This document shows, piece by piece, positions 1 through 7,638 of a stretch of DNA of 64,000 nucleotides. The notes below the pieces were generated by a model that saw nothing but the letters and a program-made list of their open reading frames with translations, had not been told where the DNA came from and ran no database searches. The first letter of the stretch is position 1; every line of letters starts with the position of its first letter. Made by a program: the position numbers and the translations under genes. Origin of the DNA: JBMNTP01 sp050945795 (GTDB lineage: Bacteria > Bacillota > Clostridia > Christensenellales > MGBC116941); contig JBMNTP010000006.1 in the NCBI GenBank assembly GCA_050945795.1, positions 1-64,000 on the forward strand. Direction: 5' to 3'.

Positions 1-120
1 CCCCACCTCGCCGCCCTGCAATGCAGGGCAGAAAAAAATTCTAACTAGACTCGGATTTGCTATGAAGAAGTTGTACTAGGGATTGGACTTCAACAATTTC
101 TGCTTTTTATTAAGGGTTGC

Positions 121-146
121 AAAGGGGTCATTGCTGACCCCCCTTT
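121..146 (-). terminator. Hairpin after the 114-aa immunity-like gene
   Basis: A perfect 10-bp stem with a TTGC loop (AAAGGGGTCA paired with TGACCCC...CTTT) lies about 60 bases past the stop at 208. The T-tract after it on the minus strand is short, so it is a weak terminator candidate. A second small palindrome, CCCTGC-AAT-GCAGGG, lies at about 14-28. Confidence 0.4.
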
Positions 147-207
147 GACTTTAATTGGATTGCGTAAAAACAGGTGCGGCCCGATTACCAAATGGCTTCA
201 TTTTGTA

Positions 208-552
208 TTATTCAAAAGAGTAATTAATAATTCTTTTGGGCCATGGCTCATCATAAGTATATCCTTCAAGTGATTTAATAAAGCCATCCCGTATAAACAA
301 AACAAACCCAGCTCCATATTTAAGCCCATCTAATTCGGCTTGAACATTGCCCATTTCAACATTGAAATTATCTTTTAACCTTAGATTTTCGTTGCTAACC
401 ATGAAATTAGTATAAAATCCAACACCAGTGAATTCCCTACTAACGACTTTTGCATTTTTATACTGTTTTACTAATTCATCAGATATTTCATTATTCTCTG
501 ATATTATTTTGTACATCACATCAGATTCAAATTGCTCAAAAACATCTAACAT
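208..552 (-). CDS. putative immunity protein of RHS tip (114 aa)
   Basis: This small acidic soluble protein starts about 20 bases after the stop of the orphan RHS tip at 573-793, the usual place for the cognate immunity gene. I place the start at the ATG at 552 (MLDVFEQF), because AGAGGTG lies seven bases upstream; a TTG two codons earlier is also open. The C-terminal half contains GFVLFIRDGFIKSLEGYTYD, a small-protein motif I associate loosely with immunity-like hypothetical proteins, but I cannot name a family. There is no signal peptide or membrane segment, so it would act in the cytoplasm. Its N-terminus and leader DNA resemble those of the gene at 970-1323. Confidence 0.6.
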   Translation of the reverse strand: MLDVFEQFESDVMYKIISENNEISDELVKQYKNAKVVSREFTGVGFYTNFMVSNENLRLKDNFNVEMGNVQAELDGLKYGAGFVLFIRDGFIKSLEGYTYDEPWPKRIINYSFE

Positions 553-572
553 TATCAAACACCTCTAATCCA

Positions 573-793
573 TTATTGTTTAATAAAAGCTGTTCCTATT
601 TTTAGCACTCCATCCACAACATTTCCGCGGACTGTAACATTGTATCCTGAAATTCTCACAGTAATTTGGTTAGTAGCATTAATAATACCTGTGATATTAT
701 TTTTAGTTACATAACTTTGTGCTGCATTTTCAATTGCTGTGTATAGGTATCCTCCGATATGAACCCTCCCATCTCCGGGTTGTAGTATTAAAA
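573..793 (-). pseudogene. orphan RHS C-terminal tip, frameshifted and start-less
   Basis: The upstream end reads YYNPEMGGFISEDTY in one frame, matching the RHS core motif YYQPSTGRFISQD, and directly follows an in-frame TAA. A second frame is open across the whole stretch and ends at TAA 573-575, giving a tip of about 60 residues that includes YTAIENAAQSYVTKNNITGI and ends VLKIGTAFIKQ. The tip frame has no ATG. The short NPYDPWTQH segment and DPTGH are missing, so material was deleted at the core/tip junction. The tip could be expressed only after recombination into an intact RHS gene. The toxin activity is not recognisable. Confidence 0.65.
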
Positions 794-825
794 CGGGCGC
801 CTCACAACACTTTCCGCGCTCATAT

Positions 826-872
826 CAACTCCTGATACTATTTCGCTGTTTAACTGCCTTTCCCTCTATTAT
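826..872 (-). repeat. inter-cassette spacer repeat, copy A
   Basis: The segment containing GATACTATTTCGCTGTTTAA and CTGCCTTTCCCTCTAT recurs almost identically at 3241-3287 and 4726-4772. All three copies lie between a cassette terminator and the next displaced RHS fragment. Confidence 0.75.
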
Positions 873-876
873 GCAT

Positions 877-902
877 AAAAAAGCAACCGCAAAGGCTGCT
901 TT
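877..902 (-). terminator. cassette terminator, copy A (imperfect)
   Basis: AAGCAACC at 881-888 pairs with GGCTGCTT at 894-901 with one mismatch, and a T-rich tract follows on the minus strand. It is the decayed relative of the terminators at 3293-3318, 4777-4806 and 9012-9041, and closes the 1323-970 gene. Confidence 0.6.
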
Positions 903-969
903 AAGAATTTCTGTATCTATATAATATAGAGGTTTTCCCCTAATATATTAAGCAAATGCTTAACCGCAT

Positions 970-1323
970 CTAGTCATATACCCTTTCCATTTCAAATGCT
1001 ATTTCATTGCATATATCCTCTGATTCTACATATACATAAGTAAAAAAAGCCTTAATATCTATAAAGAATGAAAAGCAGTCAGAGCTATCCAAAATCTTTT
1101 CATATTTGATTCCTTCTCTATACTCCCGTATCTTGCACAACATATACTTTAGTAAATCAGCCCTTTTCTCTCCTTCCTCCATTTCATTGTTTATTATATG
1201 CTTTATACCCTTCGAATACTTTGCAATGGAATCTTGATACATTTGCCACAGCTCCTCGTCTTCCCTCACGAAAAACCTAATGGCTTCTATACAATTAGCT
1301 ATTTCATTTAAGACATCAAGCAT
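970..1323 (-). CDS. hypothetical small protein, candidate accessory immunity gene (117 aa)
   Basis: The ATG at 1323 (MLDVLNEI) has AGGGGTG seven bases upstream and overlaps the stop of the 267-aa gene by eight bases, so the two are likely translationally coupled. The protein is predicted to be soluble and mostly helical, with no signal peptide or recognisable domain. Its leader and first residues resemble those of the 114-aa gene at 208-552, which suggests shared ancestry of the translation-start module even though the rest of the proteins differ. A role in immunity to the upstream ADP-ribosyltransferase-like tip is inferred from position only. Confidence 0.6.
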   Translation of the reverse strand: MLDVLNEIANCIEAIRFFVREDEELWQMYQDSIAKYSKGIKHIINNEMEEGEKRADLLKYMLCKIREYREGIKYEKILDSSDCFSFFIDIKAFFTYVYVESEDICNEIAFEMERVYD

Positions 1324-2119
1324 TATCAATCACCCCTATTAGGCTATCTTTGAAACTCGCAAAGGTGTCCAGGCTATATCCTCTTCTATCAAACCTAACT
1401 AAAGCACCTCCAAGACTGAAAATAACATCAAGGCAGGACACCAGGGTCGCTGTTTTTATATACTCATTATTGGTTATGCTCATCCATGCCAGTTCACTGA
1501 TATACCTGTCAATTAGACTTTGACTCAATACTTTTTTCCATCCTAAATCTTCAATTATATCAACCATCCACTGTACCTCATCTTCTGACCTATTAGAGGC
1601 CTCTGAACTCATTCCAATTATCTTACATGCGTCATATATCCTGCAAAAATATATGTAGTCCCTTACAAGGTACGGCATTATTATTTTAGGAATCTGCTCG
1701 GTTTTTCTCAACGCTTTTTCTAATTCTCTTATATAATTATCATGGCTGCCCAATAAAAATTGCGGCAGTTTTTTATCATTATATTGACTTATAAATTTAC
1801 CTATCCCTGCCTCATCCGCCGTTAATGCGGGATCCGCTTCAATTCTCTTTACTACCCCCATCTTTATATCGAATTTAGATGGAAATTGAGCGGTTATGCT
1901 TTTTGTAAACATAAGGCCCCGCATCGTTATCTCCTCCATAAAATATACATATTCCAATATCTCTTTGGCCGTTTCTTTTAAAAGCATGTTCTCGGATATT
2001 ATATCTGAGTGTATTTTACCCCATCTCTCATAGAGCGTCTCCTTGTCTTCTTCGGTAAAGACTTTACGACTCGAGATCCTTTTTCTTACTAATTCCGCGC
2101 ACTCTTTTATGCTTAACAT
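1316..2119 (-). CDS. candidate immunity protein for the ART-like tip (267 aa)
   Basis: This gene begins 10 bases after the toxin tip stop at 2130, with GGAGGGA upstream of its ATG. The product is a soluble, helix-rich protein with no signal peptide, membrane span or family I recognise. Its tight coupling to the tip is the main argument that it neutralises the ADP-ribosyltransferase-like toxin; many ADP-ribosylation antidotes are either direct inhibitors or hydrolases, and I see no macrodomain or ADP-ribosylglycohydrolase motif here. It overlaps the next gene by eight bases. Confidence 0.6.
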   Translation of the reverse strand: MLSIKECAELVRKRISSRKVFTEEDKETLYERWGKIHSDIISENMLLKETAKEILEYVYFMEEITMRGLMFTKSITAQFPSKFDIKMGVVKRIEADPALTADEAGIGKFISQYNDKKLPQFLLGSHDNYIRELEKALRKTEQIPKIIMPYLVRDYIYFCRIYDACKIIGMSSEASNRSEDEVQWMVDIIEDLGWKKVLSQSLIDRYISELAWMSITNNEYIKTATLVSCLDVIFSLGGALVRFDRRGYSLDTFASFKDSLIGVIDNA

Positions 2120-2129
2120 TTGTCCCTCC

Positions 2130-2702
2130 TTAATAGAAGTCGTAGCGGCGATCGATTATAGCCGAAGGCGGTATATATCCCTTAATAAGGACTTCAGAAT
2201 CCCTGGTGGCATACCTCTTAGCCGCCCTTCCATCCTTCGTACTAAGATCGAAAGGGTATTGATATGCCTTAATTTTTTGGCTTGGCACTCTATCTAAATC
2301 GATTATTACATATCCATGCTCTCTACCATATTTGTATCTAGCTATATCTTCTCTCTCAGTGGTTGATATATAGGGACTATTTGCGCGTATACTTGTTTGA
2401 CTACCTTTTACCACATGCATGGTTACAGACGCTTTACCATTTGGATTTCCTGCAATAAGACCTTTTCCCATTTTCAAATTTCTATCGTCTTGTTCATTTA
2501 AACCCCTATATACAATGTTGCGGGGTTTATCCTTATCATTCTTCCTGGATGTTTCGGGAACAGGCACAATCGTTCTGCCAGTATCAGTCTTGCTACCAGT
2601 ATCGGGCTTTTTAAAAGGAACAACATTATCCGGGGTTTTGGGCTTTTCTTTGGGCTTGGGCTGCGCCGGAGGATTCGATGGCGCTGGTGAAGTATCAAGC
2701 AA
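2130..2702 (-). CDS. RHS tip with ADP-ribosyltransferase-like domain (about 190 aa)
   Basis: The first 60 residues are Pro/Lys-rich linker, typical just before a toxin tip. The last 130 residues show an R-S-E type arrangement seen in ADP-ribosyltransferases: VYRGL (Arg, about residue 66), SPYISTT (Ser-Thr, about 110) and DSEVLIKG (Glu, about 171). The listed start is a TTG with no good ribosome binding site. The frame is -1 relative to the RHS core upstream, and the switch point coincides with an A6 run at about 2702-2708 (minus-strand ATA AAA AAT). The tip may be made by slippage, by phase variation, or not at all in this copy. The ART call rests on motif spacing. Confidence 0.6.
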   Translation of the reverse strand: MLDTSPAPSNPPAQPKPKEKPKTPDNVVPFKKPDTGSKTDTGRTIVPVPETSRKNDKDKPRNIVYRGLNEQDDRNLKMGKGLIAGNPNGKASVTMHVVKGSQTSIRANSPYISTTEREDIARYKYGREHGYVIIDLDRVPSQKIKAYQYPFDLSTKDGRAAKRYATRDSEVLIKGYIPPSAIIDRRYDFY

Positions 2703-3238
2703 TTTTTTATCGCTAATCCCGTTAATACCGCCGCTGTCGTCAAAGCTATCGCCTTAAGCAGAGCCGCTGCAGCAGCAGCGGCAGCTGCTACGGAAAGAGT
2801 AATAGCGAAATGCCCCGTCGGGTCTATCATGCTCGTAGGATTATTCCCGCAATAAGCATACAAATGCTGCGTCCACGGGTCGTACGGGTTGCCGCTGTAT
2901 GTATCCTGCGATATAAACCTTCCCGTGCTCGGCTGGTAGTACCTTGCGTTCATGTACTGGAGGCCGGTTGATTTATCCGTAACGCTGCCGGTGAAGGTTA
3001 CTTCATTTAAGAAGTCCGAAGCTCCGCTTTGCTCAAGCTCGCCGAATACATAGTAGCTGTATCCTTTTACCAATGTGCCGTCCGGCTGGATTATCGCGCT
3101 CGTGCTTCCCCTCATATCGTAGTGGTAGAAGAAGTACTTGCCTGCGTACGGGTTATCTGTGCCGGGGAGCCCGTCGTCAAAGCGCGCGGACGCTATTATG
3201 CCGCCGCCAAGGTCCAGTATGTTCTCCGTCAGCAGCCA
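2498..3238 (-). pseudogene. RHS core fragment ahead of the ART-like tip
   Basis: The fragment opens abruptly inside WLLTENILDLGGGI, with no start codon, right after the spacer repeat. It continues through DMRGSTSAIIQPDGTLVKGY, NARYYQPSTGRFISQDTY and IDPTGH, then an alanine-rich hydrophobic stretch (about 2740-2800). Past the A6 run near 2705 this frame reads an Arg/Lys-rich nonsense tail to a stop at 2498, while the sensible tip lies in the -1 frame. One residue pair differs from the other copies (YSYYVFGE against YSYDEFGE), a sign of drift. Confidence 0.75.
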
Positions 3239-3240
3239 GC

Positions 3241-3287
3241 ACTTCTGATACTATTTCGCCGTTTAACTGCCTTTACCCTCTATACAC
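3241..3287 (-). repeat. inter-cassette spacer repeat, copy B
   Basis: This copy includes GATACTATTTCGCCGTTTAA and CTGCCTTTACCCTCTAT. It abuts directly the truncated RHS core at 3238, marking the breakpoint. Confidence 0.75.
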
Positions 3288-3292
3288 ATTGC

Positions 3293-3318
3293 AAAAAGCA
3301 ACCGCCAAGCGGTTGCTT
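3293..3318 (-). terminator. cassette terminator, copy B
   Basis: AAAGCAACCGC (ending 3305) pairs with GCGGTTGCTTT (3308-3318) with a two-base loop region, and T5 follows on the minus strand. It closes the 138-aa gene at 3350. Confidence 0.75.
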
Positions 3319-3349
3319 TGTTGTTCTTTGATACTATCTGCGGTTTCGC

Positions 3350-3766
3350 CTATCTCTTAGTTCCTTTTATTATTGCTGCCACCCTTTTTGAGGCAATTTC
3401 GGTCAGCCTTTTATGTGTGTACTTAACATTGTTTTTAGAAAATCCATTACAAATTTGCGGCATATATTCTAATATATAGTCTATACTTTTGTCCATCATA
3501 TCAAAAAAATCTTTTTCTTCAGGCATTTGTTTTATACCAAGCACAGTAAAAACATCTTCAATGAAAAACAATTCCCCTTCATGGTTGATCTCGCACCAAT
3601 AATCATCTCTATCTTTTATAAATTTGATTCCAATTCCAAAGGTCGACACTATTTCTACTATTATATTCCCAAAATTCACAGCATCATAATCTATTCGAGA
3701 AACACTGAAAACCCCTTCATGCGTCAGCCTATCCAATAATACCATACATCTCTTCTCAATCTCCAT
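3350..3766 (-). CDS. candidate immunity protein for the GHYPEY tip (138 aa)
   Basis: The gene starts 12 bases after the tip stop at 3779, with AGGAGGTAAGT just upstream of its ATG. The product is a soluble acidic protein (for example IEDVFTVLGIKQMPEEKDFF) with a basic C-terminal end, ASKRVAAIIKGTKR. It has no signal peptide or membrane span. I do not recognise a family. Its position between an RHS tip and a terminator strongly suggests the cognate immunity gene. Confidence 0.65.
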   Translation of the reverse strand: MEIEKRCMVLLDRLTHEGVFSVSRIDYDAVNFGNIIVEIVSTFGIGIKFIKDRDDYWCEINHEGELFFIEDVFTVLGIKQMPEEKDFFDMMDKSIDYILEYMPQICNGFSKNNVKYTHKRLTEIASKRVAAIIKGTKR

Positions 3767-3778
3767 ACTTACCTCCTA

Positions 3779-4684
3779 TTAAGGTATTAATCTAAGTTTA
3801 TCAGCGCTTAAAGTATAGCCTGCACTGTTTATTAAATAATTTATTTCTTGAGCAAAAAAACTGCCAGGTCGCATTTTATCTAAAGGTGTGGATAAAATAA
3901 ACTCTGTACCTTTCGCTATTGCGCGATCTAAAAATTTTTGGTTTGCCGTCCATTTTTGAACTTCCGTCATACCATTCCAGATGGGAGTCGGTATAGAAAA
4001 AGGTCTAACTCCTAATTTATTGGACATCTCCATATATTCCGGGTAATGGCCTATGACTTTTATAGGATTAGCACCTGGTTGTCCAGGATTATTGACTACA
4101 GAACTAGCATTATTATTTACACTGTTCATTCCACCTTTTACTTTTTGTATTCCGCTAGATATCTTATCACCAATCTTATTCGCCGTATTAGAAATAGCAT
4201 TTCCAATCTTATGCGCAACATTCTTCGCGCCTTCCATTATCTTTTGGCCCTGAGATGCTATTGCGCTTCCGGCAGCAGCAATTTTAGAACCGGCATATGA
4301 TGCGGCGCTTGTAACCGCTTTGCCAGCAGCCGTGGCAGCCGCGCCTACTCCGCCTGCCGCCGCAATCCCTCCTACTACAGCGCCGACAACCGCGCCCACA
4401 ACGCCGCCTATCAATGCTCCTTTTAGATAATCGCCGGCCGTTTTTTTGCCGCTGAATACCTTGCCGTTTTCCTTGTAGTCTTTATATCCTACAACCCCTG
4501 CTCCTATAACTGCACCCACTACAGCGCCAACTATAAGCGCAGTTATGAAGAAATGCCCTGTCGGGTCTATCATGCTCGTGGGATTATTCCCGCAATATGC
4601 ATACAGATGCTGTGTCCACGGGTCGTACGGGTTGCCGCTGTATGTATCCTGACTTATGAACCTTCCCGTACTCGGGCTGTAGTA
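3779..4684 (-). pseudogene. displaced RHS tip with glycine-zipper segment and GHYPEY domain
   Basis: The reading frame opens right after an in-frame TAA with YYSPSTGRFISQDTY and runs through IDPTGH to a full-length tip; the first ATG is at 4573 (MIDPTGHFF). After DPTGH come two glycine-rich hydrophobic stretches (ALIVGAVVGAVIGAGVVG and ALIGGVVGAVVGAVVGG), resembling membrane-inserting glycine zippers, then a low-complexity Ala/Ser/Asn linker. The last 95 residues contain GHYPEYMEMSNKLGVRPFSI, MTEVQKWTANQKFLDRAI and PGSFFAQEINYLI. I remember this type of end domain from other RHS-like proteins, without a firm function. It is intact as a tip but lacks the core. Confidence 0.7.
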
Positions 4685-4725
4685 TTAAAACGGGCACATC
4701 ACAGCACTTTCCCTCTCATATTCAC

Positions 4726-4772
4726 TTCTGAATACTATTTCGCTGTTTAACTGCCTTTCCCTCTTATACGCA
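4726..4772 (-). repeat. inter-cassette spacer repeat, copy C
   Basis: This copy includes ATACTATTTCGCTGTTTAAC and TGCCTTTCCCTCTTAT. It lies between the terminator at 4777-4806 and the displaced tip at 4684. Confidence 0.75.
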
Positions 4773-4776
4773 TAGT

Positions 4777-4806
4777 AAAAAGCAACCGCTAACGCGGTTG
4801 CTTTTT
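4777..4806 (-). terminator. cassette terminator, copy C
   Basis: AAAAAGCAACCGC pairs with GCGGTTGCTTTTT across a short loop; T-tracts exist on both strands, so it could act in both directions. It closes the lipoprotein gene at 4820. Confidence 0.85.
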
Positions 4807-4819
4807 GCTATATTACTCA

Positions 4820-6205
4820 TTATTCCCTATATGCATCCAGCAACGAAAAATCCAGCTCCACGTTATGTTGAGTTATCTCGCCGCCCTTTAGGTTTACTTT
4901 CATTATAAGCTGCTGTCCTATATCGCCTGAACCGTATGTAAACGGCCCATGTTCAGGATATGACCTATATATAAACATCCAATCCCCGGCATAATCTATT
5001 ATATGATTTACCTCATGTATGCTCGTCGGGGCATCACATATCTTTATCCCCCCGCCTTCACCGCTATCATACGGATTTACTTTATATATAGCTTCATCGT
5101 CCAGCAATATTACCTCGCTATCATAAAACCCTATAACCCTTTGCTTCTCACCAAGATCCAGCAACTCCTTGCACTCAAAAGTGTCAGCATCCATAGCATA
5201 AAGCTTTTCTCCTCTTAGCGGCAGTATCCTCCTTTCCTGATCATCCCATTTATCCGCAATCATATATATGCTGTCCCCATGTTTGCCCATATATATAATA
5301 TGATATTCATGGGATATACCTTCCGGCCTTATAGTCTTTATAACTTCATATTCTTCTCTATCGATAATTACCGCCATCTCTTTATACGCGCAATAGATGT
5401 TATTCCCATCCATATACAAGCCTTTTAGCGCTTTATGTTGCCTATATCCATATGACAGCACCAGTTCCCCGGTATTTTCATCCAAAACATAAGGTTCCTC
5501 GGTATGCGTCTGAAACGAGCCATCAATATGCGGATCTAAATAGACAGCAATCATATATACATCACCAAATTTATAAATGTTTTTCAGGATTATATTATCA
5601 TGCTCTTCTGCTGTTTGAGCCTGATATTCATCTTCATCCTCCATATCTTCATATTCGAATGCTATAGTAGCGACTTTATGTCTGATGTTGCTAAATGATT
5701 CATCATAATTGGGATCATATAATTTCAACTGCTCCATCCAGGCGCCGTCCTTTACTAAGGTATATCCATTTGGGGAAATGAAAAAACCGTTAATATTATA
5801 GCCGGGTTTAGTATATTCGGCTTTTTTAACATCCTTTCCCATAGCCTTCGTATACAGCGTATGGTTATTTATCGTTCCCGATTGTATAGTTGGCTGCCTC
5901 TTACCAATATAGTTTAGTCCGGTAAAGTACAATGTTTCATTATGTAACCCAATATTGGTGACGCTCGGGTTTTTCACTTCAACCCTAACATCCGAGCCAT
6001 CTGGCTTTATGCTGTATACACCCATATCGCCAAGCTCATTAGACACATAGTATATACGCTCTTCATAAAAAGCCGCAGCATATCCGAAACTGGACATCTC
6101 ATCATTTTTCAGTCTGATGCGTAGGTCTCCTTTATATTTTGGAGAACAGCATACCAGCATTAGTAACACTATAAGCAGGACGGCAACTCTAAAATACTTT
6201 TTCAT
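4820..6205 (-). CDS. DUF5050-like surface lipoprotein, candidate immunity for the C39 tip (461 aa)
   Basis: The N-terminus MKKYFRVAVLLIVLLMLVCC is a lipoprotein-type signal with an unusual Cys-Cys at the cleavage site. The mature part has repeated short blocks such as ERIYYVSNELG, ETLYFTGLNYIG, GDSIYMIAD and DEAIYKVNPYD, a pattern typical of beta-propeller proteins of the DUF5050 type. It starts 31 bases after the C39-like peptidase tip and ends at a cassette terminator, so it occupies the immunity position. A surface lipoprotein in that place would fit a toxin acting at the cell envelope. Function is inferred from position and fold pattern. Confidence 0.65.
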   Translation of the reverse strand: MKKYFRVAVLLIVLLMLVCCSPKYKGDLRIRLKNDEMSSFGYAAAFYEERIYYVSNELGDMGVYSIKPDGSDVRVEVKNPSVTNIGLHNETLYFTGLNYIGKRQPTIQSGTINNHTLYTKAMGKDVKKAEYTKPGYNINGFFISPNGYTLVKDGAWMEQLKLYDPNYDESFSNIRHKVATIAFEYEDMEDEDEYQAQTAEEHDNIILKNIYKFGDVYMIAVYLDPHIDGSFQTHTEEPYVLDENTGELVLSYGYRQHKALKGLYMDGNNIYCAYKEMAVIIDREEYEVIKTIRPEGISHEYHIIYMGKHGDSIYMIADKWDDQERRILPLRGEKLYAMDADTFECKELLDLGEKQRVIGFYDSEVILLDDEAIYKVNPYDSGEGGGIKICDAPTSIHEVNHIIDYAGDWMFIYRSYPEHGPFTYGSGDIGQQLIMKVNLKGGEITQHNVELDFSLLDAYRE

Positions 6206-6236
6206 TTATATTTCTCCAATACTGCTATTTATAAAG

Positions 6237-7481
6237 CTAATATCTCTTATAAACCAATGGATCTGAGTAATAAGTCACACCCTCTTTATCTAGGAATTCT
6301 TTAAGGGAAGTATATGGGTATTTATTAGATGGATTATATCCCGTAATTCCTCCGCTAGGATCCGTTACAAGGCTAATGTAATGCCAATCCTTTTGCATGG
6401 TTCCATCACTATCTGTTAATTTCCAGGCATAATATGTTATAAAGACGCTGTCTGCTGCCATATTAGTGGGATCCGCCACTGATGAATAATAGCCTTGGTC
6501 TAGTAAGTAATTTGAAATCACCGACGGCCTGATGGCCCCGGTTTTTAGTATCTGATTCCCCTGCCTATTGAAATACATGTATGCGTCATGCGCATCTATG
6601 TCAGAGCCAAGCGCGCTTGCCGTTATAACCGCCGCAATCATACCGCACCCCGACGCGGCTACGGTACTATGATCGAATAGCGATAGCCCCGTATAATCGT
6701 GTTGGTTTATTTTGTCATATTTTTTCTTATCCAATTTGTTTTGCAAATCCAACAGTTGGGCATATTCCCTTTCCATAATCCCAATTTGCTCCTTAAGTTC
6801 GTTAGCTCTATTGTTATGTTCATGCCATTTTTTAGCGGCAAACATATACATACGATAATCTTCTGCTTCTCCATATTGTTCTAATAATTTCCCATATGAA
6901 AAGCACCAGCCTATAGATATGTTCCACAGCACCTTTAAGTGCGCAATTTCTTTTTCCAGGCTCTCCATACTATGCCCAGTAGGATCAATATAGTTTACCG
7001 GGTTATTGCCTGTATAAGCATACAAATGCTGCGTCCACGGGTCGTATGGGTTGCCGCTGTATGCATCCTGGCTTATGAACCGACCCGTACTCGGCTGGTA
7101 GTACCTTGCGTTCATGTACTGCAGCCCGGTCGATTTATCCGTAACGCTGCCGGTGAATGTGACTTCATTTAAGAAGTCCGAGGCTCCGCTTTGCTCAAGC
7201 TCGCCGAACTCATCGTAGCTGTATCCTTTTACCAATGTGCCGTCCGGCTGGATTATGGCGCTCGTGCTGCCCCTCATATCATAATGGTAGAAGAAGTACT
7301 TGCCGGCATAAGGGTTATCTGTGCCGGGGAGGCCGTCATCAAAGCGCGCCGAAGCTATTATGCCGCCGCCAAGGTCAAGTACATTCTCCGTCAGCAGCCA
7401 GTTATCGGCGTTCGCTGTAAATAATGTCGCGCTGCCACTATAATAATACTTTGTCGTCTCGTCATTTTCAACTTTTTTCAC
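6237..7481 (-). CDS. truncated RHS protein with C39-like cysteine peptidase tip (414 aa)
   Basis: RHS core motifs occupy roughly residues 1-165 (KYYYSGSATLF to IDPTGH). A charged, coiled-coil-prone linker follows (MESLEKEIAHLKVLWN to LDKKKYDKINQ). The last 150 residues carry SGCGMIAAVITAS (catalytic Cys about residue 275), DWHYISLV (catalytic His about 362) and GYNPSNKYPY (Asn/Asp position). This is the Cys-His-Asn layout of papain-fold C39-family peptidases. The core is cut at TINASGQRV, with an in-frame TAA nine codons before the GTG start at 7481. It may be expressed as a stub or be a silent tip. The lipoprotein downstream is its likely partner. Confidence 0.75.
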   Translation of the reverse strand: MKKVENDETTKYYYSGSATLFTANADNWLLTENVLDLGGGIIASARFDDGLPGTDNPYAGKYFFYHYDMRGSTSAIIQPDGTLVKGYSYDEFGELEQSGASDFLNEVTFTGSVTDKSTGLQYMNARYYQPSTGRFISQDAYSGNPYDPWTQHLYAYTGNNPVNYIDPTGHSMESLEKEIAHLKVLWNISIGWCFSYGKLLEQYGEAEDYRMYMFAAKKWHEHNNRANELKEQIGIMEREYAQLLDLQNKLDKKKYDKINQHDYTGLSLFDHSTVAASGCGMIAAVITASALGSDIDAHDAYMYFNRQGNQILKTGAIRPSVISNYLLDQGYYSSVADPTNMAADSVFITYYAWKLTDSDGTMQKDWHYISLVTDPSGGITGYNPSNKYPYTSLKEFLDKEGVTYYSDPLVYKRY

Positions 7482-7544
7482 ACGCTGCCCGCTCGCGTTA
7501 ATGGTTTATTCCGCCAATATTATATAGGCCTAACTCAACTTTCT

Positions 7545-7581
7545 TAAATAAAGAACAACCGGCTTTTGATGCCGGTTGTTC
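7545..7581 (-). terminator. terminator after the 248-aa membrane protein
   Basis: GAACAACCGGC (7553-7563) pairs perfectly with GCCGGTTGTTC (7571-7581), and TTTATTT follows on the minus strand. It separates the 7639-8385 gene from the C39 RHS cassette. Confidence 0.85.
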
Positions 7582-7638
7582 CCAAATGCTTTATTTATTC
7601 GCTCCGAGGCTGCTCGAATTCATAGCAGATGTAACCCC

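Noticed and set aside
2740..2800. GCAGCAGCAGCGGCAGCTGC run resembling a microsatellite
   Set aside because: In the RHS core frame it encodes an alanine-rich hydrophobic segment just before the tip, like the glycine-rich stretch in the neighbouring tip.
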